Positions 57,277 through 64,000 of a stretch of 64,000 nt of DNA are shown here, one piece after another. Each line of letters begins with the position of its first letter. The first letter of the stretch is position 1. Under the pieces are notes generated by a model. The model searched no databases. It saw only the letters and a list, made by a program, of their open reading frames with translations, and was not told the DNA's origin. Origin of the DNA: Apibacter mensalis (GTDB lineage: Bacteria; Bacteroidota; Bacteroidia; Flavobacteriales; Weeksellaceae). Position numbers and translations under genes: made by a program. Location of the stretch: positions 158,677-222,676 of the forward strand of contig NZ_LIVM01000003.1 in the NCBI RefSeq assembly GCF_001418685.1. The letters run 5' to 3'.

Positions 57277-58047
57277 TTAGAATATTCTTCGAATTAAACG
57301 TAATTGATGAGTATATTTATTAAGATCCGAATTAAAAATTCCTGTATAATCTAAATTATCTATACGTACTTTTCCATGAGCATGAAGTATTTTTTGATCA
57401 GTAAGTATAAACCCTACATGTACAATTCTTCCTTCCTGGTTTTCAAAAAAAGCAAGATCTCCCGGTTCTGCTTCTTCAATAAAGCTTAAAACCTTTCCTT
57501 CTAATGCTTGTTGACTAGCATCTCTAGGTAATCTGTAGCCGGCTAATTTATAAACCATTTGTACTAATCCACTGCAATCAATCCCATATGTTGTTTTTCC
57601 ACCCCACAGATATGGAGTATTAATATATTTAAAGGCTAACTCTAAAATTTGTTCTTTTTTTTGTTTTCCTTTTATTAAAACCCCTTCAATTAAAAAATGT
57701 TTATTGGGGGCTAATTCAAAAACATTGTCAATAATTGACCCATGAATTTCTGCCCCAATGGTAACCGGAAAAGGCTGATTATTTAGAATTAAAAGGCTAA
57801 AAGGCTCTGAAATATAGGAATTATCTTGAGAAAAATTAGTAAACTCTGTTTCACTGAGAAATGAAATTTGTTTATAATCTACCCATCCTTCATAGCCATC
57901 AAAAAAAATTTTAATTTTAACCCATTGCTGTTTTACTTCTATAATCTCACATAGTTCACCAAATAACAACTGAGTAACCATTTCAGAAGAATCATAGGGT
58001 TCTTTTCGTACCGGAGCAACACTTACTTGGCAAATAGATTTACTCAT
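57277..58047 (-). CDS. SH3-domain NlpC/P60 peptidase
   Basis: 256 residues. The N-terminal SH3b domain (~1-65: VAPVRKEPYDSSEMVTQLLF) and a second SH3-like segment precede an NlpC/P60 domain. There the catalytic Cys lies in LWGGKTTYGIDCSGLVQMVY (~165) and the His in GRIVHVGFILTDQK (~218), with HAHGKVRID closing the triad. No signal peptide is evident, as in YkfC-like enzymes that trim gamma-D-Glu-DAP muropeptides taken up by the cell. It probably works in peptidoglycan recycling. It is 10 bases from the O-methyltransferase gene and touches rnhB. Confidence 0.9.
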   Translation of the reverse strand: MSKSICQVSVAPVRKEPYDSSEMVTQLLFGELCEIIEVKQQWVKIKIFFDGYEGWVDYKQISFLSETEFTNFSQDNSYISEPFSLLILNNQPFPVTIGAEIHGSIIDNVFELAPNKHFLIEGVLIKGKQKKEQILELAFKYINTPYLWGGKTTYGIDCSGLVQMVYKLAGYRLPRDASQQALEGKVLSFIEEAEPGDLAFFENQEGRIVHVGFILTDQKILHAHGKVRIDNLDYTGIFNSDLNKYTHQLRLIRRIF

Positions 58048-58057
58048 AAATGCAAAT

Positions 58058-58690
58058 TTATTTTTTTCTAATAATACTTATACCATCTCTGATAGGTAAA
58101 ATTATTACCTCTAGAGATGAGTCTGATCTGATATATGAATTAAATTCCCTTATACTTTCCGTTTTTTTATCTTTGAAATTCCCAACAACTTTTCCTTTCC
58201 ATAAAATATTATCTGCAATAATGATCCCTCCTGAACGTAATTTAGGCTTTAACATCTCCACATATTTATTATAATTCTTTTTATCGGCATCCAGAAAAAC
58301 CATATCAATTTCTTCATTAATTCGTTGTATTACATTGATGGCATCATCTAGAATAAAATTAATCTTTTTATAAAATTCAGACTTTTGAAAATATTTTTTA
58401 GGTATATATGCCGTCTCATAATTATTATCTACCGTAATTATCTTTCCTGATTCCGAAAGCCCCTCAGCTAAACACAAGGTTGCATATCCAGTAAAAGTAC
58501 CGATTTCTATTATTAAACGAGGAGATATTAATTTTGAAATCATACTCAACAATCTTCCTTGTAATAAACCTGATAACATATGGGGCTGTGTAGTTTTTAG
58601 AAATGTTTCTCTCCTTAATTCTTTTAATAAAGTTGGCTCTTCAGAACTGTTTTTTTCTATATAATCTTCAAGTAAAGGGGTTAATTCCAT
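58058..58690 (-). CDS. Class I SAM-dependent O-methyltransferase
   Basis: 210 residues of the caffeoyl-CoA O-methyltransferase-like family (bacterial YrrM type). SAM motif I is IIEIGTFTGYATLCLAEGL (~60-78), and the acidic metal-binding residue is in IDMVFLDADKKNY (~125-137) with GGIIIADNILWKGKV following. These Mg2+-dependent enzymes methylate catechol-type hydroxyls or wobble hydroxyuridine in tRNA (TrmR). The latter is plausible for bacterial members, but the substrate cannot be settled here. Confidence 0.88.
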   Translation of the reverse strand: MELTPLLEDYIEKNSSEEPTLLKELRRETFLKTTQPHMLSGLLQGRLLSMISKLISPRLIIEIGTFTGYATLCLAEGLSESGKIITVDNNYETAYIPKKYFQKSEFYKKINFILDDAINVIQRINEEIDMVFLDADKKNYNKYVEMLKPKLRSGGIIIADNILWKGKVVGNFKDKKTESIREFNSYIRSDSSLEVIILPIRDGISIIRKK

Positions 58691-59154
58691 TATTTTATAC
58701 TATTCTTTTACAAATATAATCCGTTTTAAAAAAAACGTTAACATTAAAAATCATTTTATCCAAATAAATTATTTTACCATCTTAACTTTATAATATTTAT
58801 AATCACAAATTAATATTAACTATTATAAAGTTCATTATAAACAAAATTATTTTCTCAAAAAATAAATTTAATAAAATAAACAATATAAACTATTAACATT
58901 AATTATACTATATATAGGGGTTAAAATGAATTGTACATAATTAATAAATTAAAAAAAGCCGAAAAAGCCAATCTAGAAAAGGGATTGAGTGAATTTTTAA
59001 AATATTGGCTAGAAAAATGAAATGTACATTTACTACTATTTTACTACCATTTTAACCACCTAATAAACCCGTAAGGTTAATAATAGCCTACTTACTACTA
59101 CAAAGTTACTAAAACCCTTTTAAAAGCAAGTATAACGTATATATTACAATTAGA
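58691..59154. other. Host/prophage boundary gap with a short coding relic and direct repeats
   Basis: The first ~230 bases are plain AT-rich sequence. From 58931 a 29-codon stretch (TTG start; INKLKKAEKANLEKGLSEFL then KYWLEK, stop 59018-59020) looks like the C-terminal end of a lost gene. It is flanked by AAAATGAATTGTACAT (58923-58938) and AAAATGAAATGTACAT (59014-59029), 15 of 16 identical and 91 bases apart. A short period-11 array (TTTACTACTAT, TTTACTACCAT, TTTAACCACCT) follows at 59029-59061. No intact gene is seen. Confidence 0.45.
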
Positions 59155-59184
59155 ATGAGTATGATATTTCATGCTCATTTTTTG
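59155..59184 (+). terminator. Rho-independent terminator near the prophage left end
   Basis: ATGAGTATG and CATGCTCAT form a nine-base stem (one G-U) with a six-base loop, followed by TTTTTT on the plus strand. No intact gene upstream is served by it, so it may belong to the lost gene at 58931-59020. Confidence 0.6.
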
Positions 59185-59218
59185 TATGTATTAATTTTGT
59201 TATAAAACAATAAAAAAT

Positions 59219-59254
59219 AGTTGGGTATGCAGTTGGGTAGTCAGTTGGGTAGTC
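59219..59254 (+). repeat. Three tandem 12-bp repeats, candidate transposase-binding sites
   Basis: AGTTGGGTATGC (59219-59230) is followed immediately by AGTTGGGTAGTC twice (59231-59242 and 59243-59254). Direct repeats near the end of a Mu-like element are expected where the transposase binds. The remaining sequence to the repressor stop (59255-59467) is AT-rich without an obvious gene. Confidence 0.75.
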
Positions 59255-59467
59255 AATCATGATGTTAAAATAATCAATTTATAAACATATAATTACTTTT
59301 TAGCGTTAAAAATACAACTAAAAAACAACAATAGGGCATATATATTCCACAAAAACAATAATATAAATTTTGGTTAAATAATATGACAATCAGTACTTTG
59401 AGTGTAAATATGCAAAAAAAACGTGTGTTTTCTTATCTTAATAATTGATATAAAAATTGTTTAATAA

Positions 59468-59941
59468 CTACTTATTTATTTTACTTATTGTTTCCAATGG
59501 TTTTGCGACAGTAATATCCTTGACAATATTAAGAGAATTGATTTCTTTTTTTAACGCTTCATTTTCCTGCTCTAACTTGTTTATTTTATAATCTTTAAGT
59601 TCCAAACTTTCTTTTAAAGCATGTATAGTATCTTTTAATATAGATATAATTTCAGTATCCTTATTTTTCTCAGCACTATACTCTACCTGAGGCTCTTCAA
59701 ACTTATATAGTTTTTTATCATTGTGACTTTTCAACATATTCCCTTTTCCCGTTAAAAGCCATTCAGGGTTAATATCTAAACAATTGTCTAATATTTTATT
59801 AAGAATACCTTCCCCTAAATCTGATTTTCTTTTTAACTGAATGGCTATATATCCATTAGAAAGATTATTTTTTTTCTCAAATGAACTATTATTAAGTCCC
59901 TTATAATCAATATATTGCTTAATTCTATTTATGGCCTTCAT
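59468..59941 (-). CDS. Phage repressor-like HTH protein
   Basis: 157 residues. An N-terminal helix-turn-helix (~1-70: INRIKQYIDYKGLNNSSFEK, then LSNGYIAIQLKRKSDLGEGI) ends with NPEWLLTGKGNML, the closing motif of many CI/C2-type phage repressors. Residues ~95-140 form a coiled coil (LKESLELKDYKINKLEQENE). The S24 peptidase domain of LexA-type repressors is missing, so it should not be cleaved by RecA. It is divergent from the early genes across an operator and likely maintains lysogeny by repressing them. Confidence 0.8.
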   Translation of the reverse strand: MKAINRIKQYIDYKGLNNSSFEKKNNLSNGYIAIQLKRKSDLGEGILNKILDNCLDINPEWLLTGKGNMLKSHNDKKLYKFEEPQVEYSAEKNKDTEIISILKDTIHALKESLELKDYKINKLEQENEALKKEINSLNIVKDITVAKPLETISKINK

Positions 59942-59960
59942 AATAAAACATTAAAATATT

Positions 59961-59985
59961 GTCTAAATATTTATTATATTTAGAC
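59961..59985. promoter_or_regulatory. Prophage operator (perfect inverted repeat)
   Basis: GTCTAAATAT and ATATTTAGAC are perfect ten-base arms around the five-base spacer TTATT, midway between the divergent repressor and early genes. It lies just upstream of, and probably overlapping, the early promoter region, so it is the likely repressor site. Confidence 0.75.
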
Positions 59986-59994
59986 TATTGTTTA

Positions 59995-60002
59995 TATATT
60001 TG
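59995..60002 (+). promoter_or_regulatory. Prophage early promoter -7 element
   Basis: TATATTTG matches TAnnTTTG, ten bases after the operator and 21 bases before the first early gene. Its -33 region would fall inside the operator, consistent with repression by occlusion. Confidence 0.55.
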
Positions 60003-60023
60003 TAACAACATTTATACAAAGTT

Positions 60024-60227
60024 ATGAAAAGAGCGAAGGATGTTAATAAAAACGCACAAAAAATACAATATGGTGATTTTGTAACCCTATCAGAAATGTT
60101 GGGATGCACCAGTCAGGCAGCTCGCATGAGATATGAAAGAGGAGATAAAAAAGCTAAAGAAGCATTAAGTATTATTATAGAAACCAGAAGAAAAATAATC
60201 AAAGAATATAAATTACAAAATCAATAA
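60024..60227 (+). CDS. Small early phage protein, Ner-position DNA-binding candidate
   Basis: 67 residues, basic. FVTLSEMLGCTSQAARMRYE (~21-40) reads as a helix-turn-helix, and the C terminus is a Lys/Arg-rich helix (IIIETRRKIIKEYKLQ). It occupies the position of Mu ner, the small negative regulator between the operator and the transposase. Homology to Ner itself is not evident, so the role is inferred from position. The transposase follows 33 bases later. Confidence 0.65.
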   Translation: MKRAKDVNKNAQKIQYGDFVTLSEMLGCTSQAARMRYERGDKKAKEALSIIIETRRKIIKEYKLQNQ

Positions 60228-60260
60228 GATACGATTAAGCCGGTATTTAAAAAAATAAAA

Positions 60261-62264
60261 ATGGAAGTATACGAATTCTATAACAATAAATGGGGAGTGC
60301 TATCAAATTGGCTATTTGAAAAGTCTGGTATTTTACTGAAAACTACTTATAAGACTTTAACCAGAAGAAAACACTTAATCCTTTTACGCAAGGGAGGTAA
60401 TGGCCGTACAGCTCTAGTAGAATTTGATAGTATGCGTTCTGACATTAAAGAAAAAGTAATTTCTCTAGCCGGAGACCCTTATAAAATTGGTAAAAAATAT
60501 TCATTCATTGAGTATTTAGAAAAAGATGATAATGCAGAAAAATATTACAACGAGTATATATTGGAAAGCGGGGAATTTCTCCCGGAAAACCGAAAACTTG
60601 AATACACCAACAACGCTTCCATATTAAACACAATTTCCAAAATTATAAATGATACCCTTATACGTAGAAGAGCCTTAGGCGGTAATCAAAAAAAAATATG
60701 GGAAAATATAGCAGAAATCATAAAAAATTTAGATAAAAGTAAATGGCCGCATTCTTTACCGGAAAATTACCGCCGTTTACGAGAACGATTAAAATTATAT
60801 CAAAACCACGGATATCAAATCTTAATACATAAAAACTATTGTCATACCAACAGCCAGAAATTAACAGAATCCTCCAAGTTATGGTTATTAGCCAAATGGA
60901 GCAACCAAGTAGAACGTATTACTAGCGTTGCGCAATTACATCATGAATATAATCAGTTTGCCTTGCAGGAAGGTTTAAAACCCGTGGAAGAAAAAACCAT
61001 TTACAACTTTATATATGATGAAGAAGTTATGCCCCTGTGGTATGGTCATAAATTCGGAGAACTTAAATACAAAGAAAAATACAACTACCAGCAAAAAACT
61101 AAATTACCAACATTAAGAGATTCGCTCTGGTACAGCGACGGAACTAAATTAAACTTTTTTTACCTCACAGAAGACGGCAAAATGGAAACCATATCAGTAT
61201 ATGAGGTTATGGATGCTTACAGTGAAGTTTTGCTTGGATATCATATCAGTAAAGAAGAAAACTACCAAGCTCAATATTCGGCGTATCGGATGGCAATACA
61301 ATTTTCAGGACATAAACCTTATCAAATAGGTTTCGATAATCAAGGTGGCCATAAAAAACTCGAAGTTGGTAATTTTTTAAATAAAATAGCTCATTTAACT
61401 ATAAAGACACAACCATACAACGGTAAATCAAAGACTATAGAAAACGCATTTTGTCGTTTGCAAACTCAACATCTTGCCCGTTATTGGTTCTTCACCGGGC
61501 AGAACATACAGGCTAAAAAAGAAATATCCAAGGCAAACATGGAATTTATTTTAGCTAATAAAAGCAGCCTTCCTTCTCTTGATGAAGTAAAAGAAATTTA
61601 CAAAAAGGTACGGGAAGAATGGAATAATTCCCCACACCCCATAAGCGGAAAAACCCGTAAGCAAACCTATTTAGACAGCCAAAACGAAAAAGCGCCTAAA
61701 ATAGAAATATGGGATATGGTTAATTGCTTCTGGGTGGAAAGAAAGCAACCGGTTAAATGGTCTTCTTTCGGATTTTCCTTTACTGAAAAAAAGGTAAGCT
61801 ATGATTATTTTGTTTATCGTGAAGATGGACTGCCTGATCTGAATTTTCACGAAAAAGCCGTCGATCAATCTTTCTACGTAAAACACGATCCGGAAGATAT
61901 GAGCATGATTTATTTATACCAGAAAGATACGCAAGGACAATTACGATTTGTTAGAGAGGCCGTTTTAAAAACCGAAATACACCGAGGAAAGCAAGAACAA
62001 GAAAAAATCGAGGCGGAATGGATTAAAAAGGTACATAATCAAAATAAGAATAAGCGTATACAACGAAGAGATGAGATGGATGATATCCTTAAAAATTTCA
62101 ATATGGATGCAGAGTCCTATGGATTGGTTAAACCAAATTTAAAAGGTTTAGAAAATTCCAAGGTTGGAAGAAAACGTAAAAAGGTGCAAAGTGAAGACAT
62201 AGGAAGCTGGCAGAAAAAAGAAAGCGGGTATACCGCAGTAGAAGATGTAAGAGAACTTTATTAA
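60261..62264 (+). CDS. Mu-type DDE transposase (MuA-like)
   Basis: 667 residues, matching MuA (663). The N-terminal ~250 residues are DNA-binding, with winged-helix-like segments (LKTTYKTLTRRKHLILLRKG). The RNase H-like core carries the catalytic triad: D293 in LWYSDGTKLNFF, D359 in QIGFDNQGGHKK and E394 in SKTIENAFCRLQ. The spacing of the last two is exactly 35 (DD35E). A beta-barrel domain follows (~490-560) and a basic C-terminal tail (NKRIQRRDEMDDILK) that in Mu contacts MuB. It performs strand transfer for integration and replicative transposition. Confidence 0.92.
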   Translation: MEVYEFYNNKWGVLSNWLFEKSGILLKTTYKTLTRRKHLILLRKGGNGRTALVEFDSMRSDIKEKVISLAGDPYKIGKKYSFIEYLEKDDNAEKYYNEYILESGEFLPENRKLEYTNNASILNTISKIINDTLIRRRALGGNQKKIWENIAEIIKNLDKSKWPHSLPENYRRLRERLKLYQNHGYQILIHKNYCHTNSQKLTESSKLWLLAKWSNQVERITSVAQLHHEYNQFALQEGLKPVEEKTIYNFIYDEEVMPLWYGHKFGELKYKEKYNYQQKTKLPTLRDSLWYSDGTKLNFFYLTEDGKMETISVYEVMDAYSEVLLGYHISKEENYQAQYSAYRMAIQFSGHKPYQIGFDNQGGHKKLEVGNFLNKIAHLTIKTQPYNGKSKTIENAFCRLQTQHLARYWFFTGQNIQAKKEISKANMEFILANKSSLPSLDEVKEIYKKVREEWNNSPHPISGKTRKQTYLDSQNEKAPKIEIWDMVNCFWVERKQPVKWSSFGFSFTEKKVSYDYFVYREDGLPDLNFHEKAVDQSFYVKHDPEDMSMIYLYQKDTQGQLRFVREAVLKTEIHRGKQEQEKIEAEWIKKVHNQNKNKRIQRRDEMDDILKNFNMDAESYGLVKPNLKGLENSKVGRKRKKVQSEDIGSWQKKESGYTAVEDVRELY

Positions 62265-62273
62265 ATAAAAAAA

Positions 62274-62287
62274 TCCCCCTAAGGGGA
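62274..62287 (+). other. Short hairpin between transposase and MuB-like genes
   Basis: CCCC and GGGG enclose a short loop in an otherwise AT-rich 43-base spacer. It may modulate readthrough or translation of the second gene; there is no T-run. Confidence 0.4.
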
Positions 62288-62307
62288 ACATAAAAGCAAA
62301 CAAAAAT

Positions 62308-63162
62308 ATGAATAAAGAAGAAAAAAAACAAATTGTTATCAAGCTGGGAGAGCTGGTAAAATTAAAGGGATCGCAAAATAAACTTGCAAATACTTTAAAA
62401 ATCAGTTCTGCAACCTTATCGCAAATGCTTAATGGGAATTGGTCCCTTATAAAAGACGAAATGTGGCGGGATGTAGCTGCGCAAATCGGTATTAAAAGGA
62501 ATAATTGGAATATTGTTGAAACAGCTAATTTTAAAAAACTACATACCCTATTTCAAGATGCCGTGGAAGATTCCCAAGTCTTTGCGGTTATAAATTCGGC
62601 GGGTAGCGGCAAATCAGAAACGGCAAAAGCATTTGTTGAAAATACACCTAATACCTATCTCTTACAATGTAATGAGTATTGGAATAGAAAATATTTTTTA
62701 GCTGAATTATTGACCGCATTAGGTAAGGATTACAGCGGACTAACAACTGCAGAAATGATGATTGAGGCTGTACGTATTTTACAAAAAAAATATAAACCGG
62801 GTTTGATTCTGGATGAAGCCGATAAATTAAGTGATCAAGTTCTTTACTTTTTTATTGCGCTCTATAATCAATTAGAAGATCATTGTGCCATTATCTTAAT
62901 GGCGACCGATCACCTAGAAAAAAGAATAAAAAGAGGTTTAAAATTAAACAAAAAAGGCTATAAAGAAATTTTTAGCCGAATTGGCAGACGTTTTGTCGAT
63001 TTTGGAGGAATTAATGCTACCGATGTTGCCTCTATATGCTTAGCTAATGGGATAGAAAATAAAAATCATATTAAAGATATATGGCGAGATAGTGAAGGGG
63101 ATTTGCGAAGGGTGAAAAGAAAAATATATGCTATAAAAAAGATAAATAAAGATACTGAATGA
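62308..63162 (+). CDS. MuB-like AAA ATPase with N-terminal HTH
   Basis: 284 residues. An N-terminal HTH of XRE type (~15-60: SQNKLANTLKISSATLSQML) precedes an AAA domain with Walker A NSAGSGKSETA (~96-106) and Walker B PGLILDEADKLSD (~164-176). A sensor region ILMATDHLEKRI follows at ~197. MuB coats target DNA and activates the transposase through its ATPase. The HTH plus ATPase build is the same as Mu B. It overlaps the next gene by four bases. Confidence 0.88.
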   Translation: MNKEEKKQIVIKLGELVKLKGSQNKLANTLKISSATLSQMLNGNWSLIKDEMWRDVAAQIGIKRNNWNIVETANFKKLHTLFQDAVEDSQVFAVINSAGSGKSETAKAFVENTPNTYLLQCNEYWNRKYFLAELLTALGKDYSGLTTAEMMIEAVRILQKKYKPGLILDEADKLSDQVLYFFIALYNQLEDHCAIILMATDHLEKRIKRGLKLNKKGYKEIFSRIGRRFVDFGGINATDVASICLANGIENKNHIKDIWRDSEGDLRRVKRKIYAIKKINKDTE

Positions 63163-63773
63163 AACGAGCAATATCCATCCATGAGATTTATACTAAAAAA
63201 AGAAAAGTATTACCATTTGATGGGATATGGGAAGCGCATATCGGAAAACCCGAATTAAAAGGCAGTTGGATTATTTGGGGAAATTCAGGAAATGGAAAAA
63301 CCGGCTACGCAATACAATTAGCAAAATATCTTACACGGTTTGGCAGAGTAGCTTACAACGGCTTAGAAGAAGGAAACAGCGAGTCCTTTGCAGAAGCTTG
63401 TAAAAGAAATAATATGGATAAATGCAAAAGAAGATTTGTATTAATTGAAGATAGTATAGAAGAGCTGGATAAACGGTTAAATCTACACAAGTCACCGGAT
63501 ATAATAATAATCGATAGTTTACAATATTCGGGAGTTAATTATACAGCTTATAAAGAATTACTAAAAAAATACCCGAACAAATTATTTATATGGATTTCAC
63601 ATGCGGAAGGACGTAATCCTGAGGGACGTGTAGCAAAAAAAGTAAGATATGATGCCTTTGTTAAAATTTATGTTGAAGGATATATAGCAAATGCTGTAAG
63701 TAGATATGGAGGAAAGGAAAGCTATATCATTTGGGAGGAAGGTGCAGCTAAATATAGTTTAACAATTGAATAA
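63159..63773 (+). CDS. Phage-borne RecA/AAA-like P-loop ATPase
   Basis: 204 residues. Walker A is WGNSGNGKTGYA (~41-52). A Walker B-like strand follows in SPDIIIIDSLQYSG (~112-125), with ISHAEGRNPEGR as a sensor-like segment. This resembles RecA-core ATPases of the KaiC/DnaB branch, but no helicase domain is attached. Its four-base ATGA overlap with the MuB-like gene implies coupled translation. Role unknown; a second ATPase next to MuB suggests target handling or replication of the phage DNA. Confidence 0.75.
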   Translation: MKRAISIHEIYTKKRKVLPFDGIWEAHIGKPELKGSWIIWGNSGNGKTGYAIQLAKYLTRFGRVAYNGLEEGNSESFAEACKRNNMDKCKRRFVLIEDSIEELDKRLNLHKSPDIIIIDSLQYSGVNYTAYKELLKKYPNKLFIWISHAEGRNPEGRVAKKVRYDAFVKIYVEGYIANAVSRYGGKESYIIWEEGAAKYSLTIE

Positions 63774-63803
63774 TCTTAAAAAAACAAATAAAAACACAAA
63801 CAT

Positions 63804-64000
63804 ATGTTAAACATAAGACAAAAATGGATTAAGGAATATAACCATTTATATGACTATAACGGAGCATGGATAATAAGCGAAAATGACGGATTTCGTACTC
63901 CTATAGCTATAATTCCAGAACCTATAGGAATGAAAAGTTTAAAACAAGCACAAAATGCAAGGCTTATTGAAAAAACACCTGAGCTATTAGAAATTGTTAA
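63804..64000 (+). CDS. Phage early protein, truncated by window end
   Basis: From an ATG at 63804 the frame is open for 65 codons to the window edge. It begins LNIRQKWIKEYNHLYDYNGA and continues with WIISENDGFRTPIAIIPEP. It is too partial to name. It lies 30 bases after the ATPase gene in the same early operon. Confidence 0.6.
   Translation, partial: MLNIRQKWIKEYNHLYDYNGAWIISENDGFRTPIAIIPEPIGMKSLKQAQNARLIEKTPELLEIV

Larger units (their letters stand above)
59184..64000 (+). mobile_element. Mu-like transposable prophage, left end (continues beyond window)
   Basis: The gene order is that of phage Mu's left end: a leftward repressor, a divergent operator region, a small early gene, a MuA-type DD35E transposase, a MuB-type ATPase and further early genes. 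The left terminus is not proven. Candidates beginning with TG are 59183 (TGTATGTATT) and 59187, next to tandem 12-base repeats, about 285 bases before the repressor stop, as in Mu. A site further left (TGTACA at 58932 or 59023) is possible. The right end lies outside the window. Confidence 0.8.

Noticed and set aside
59001..59110. CRISPR-like array in the TACTAC-rich stretch
   Set aside because: The period is 11 with only three decaying units and no spacers; not a CRISPR.
58691..59154. Possible tmRNA or tRNA near the prophage junction
   Set aside because: No tRNA-like acceptor/T-arm sequence (GTTCGAATC type) or tmRNA tag could be found.

Overview
The window is very AT-rich chromosomal DNA from a member of the Bacteroidetes, most likely Flavobacteriales. 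The evidence is type IX secretion proteins (PorZ, a PorV/PorQ-type barrel, a secreted protease with a C-terminal sorting domain), promoters of the TTG / TAnnTTTG type, an OmpA protein with thrombospondin type 3 repeats, menaquinone synthesis (MenA), a long flavobacterial NusB, and Bacteroidetes-only conserved hypotheticals. The low GC content, together with at least three clearly broken genes, would fit a host-associated Weeksellaceae-like genome such as Apibacter. The genus is a guess; the phylum is secure.

Layout. 1-5.3 kb: rimP-nusA, a PorV/PorQ-like outer-membrane protein, and a forward cluster pssA / DEDDh exonuclease / FAH-family enzyme. 5.7-8.4 kb: metE behind a cobalamin riboswitch. 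8.6-9.6 kb: a decayed old-yellow-enzyme gene. 9.7-16.9 kb: SIMPL protein, fbaA, tpx, NUDIX, alkyltransferase-like protein, mntH and a Pr6Pr membrane protein. 17-19.7 kb: the rplM-rpsI-rpsB-tsf translation cluster. 20-24 kb: acyltransferase, porZ, recO. 24-31.7 kb: a long reverse block (miaB, sigma-54 activator, lptE, TPR-like protein, secG, nusB, DUF1573, yajC, mnmA). 31.8-33 kb: a decayed SLC13/DASS transporter. 33-37.4 kb: a small conserved protein behind a palindrome, and a secreted reprolysin-like metalloprotease. 37.5-50 kb: kdnB-like/kdsB, ompA, smpB, ABC-F, NlpC/P60, rnhA, yjjG, menA, lplA, tyrS.

50.1-56.6 kb holds a compact reverse operon that looks like a polyprenyl-phosphate-arabinofuranose pathway: a UbiA-type phosphoribosyltransferase, a DprE1-like FAD oxidase, a DprE2-like SDR, a HAD phosphatase and two GT-C-like membrane proteins, one of them frameshifted. 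Best known from mycobacterial cell-wall arabinan synthesis, here it would supply a surface glycan. rnhB, a second NlpC/P60 protein and an O-methyltransferase lie upstream.

59.2-64 kb (continuing past the window) is the left end of a Mu-like transposable prophage. It has a leftward repressor, a divergent operator/promoter, a small early protein, a DD35E transposase (MuA type), a MuB-like AAA ATPase with an N-terminal HTH, a RecA-like ATPase and a further early protein. Tandem 12-bp repeats near 59.22-59.25 kb are candidate transposase sites. No tRNA, rRNA or CRISPR array was seen.
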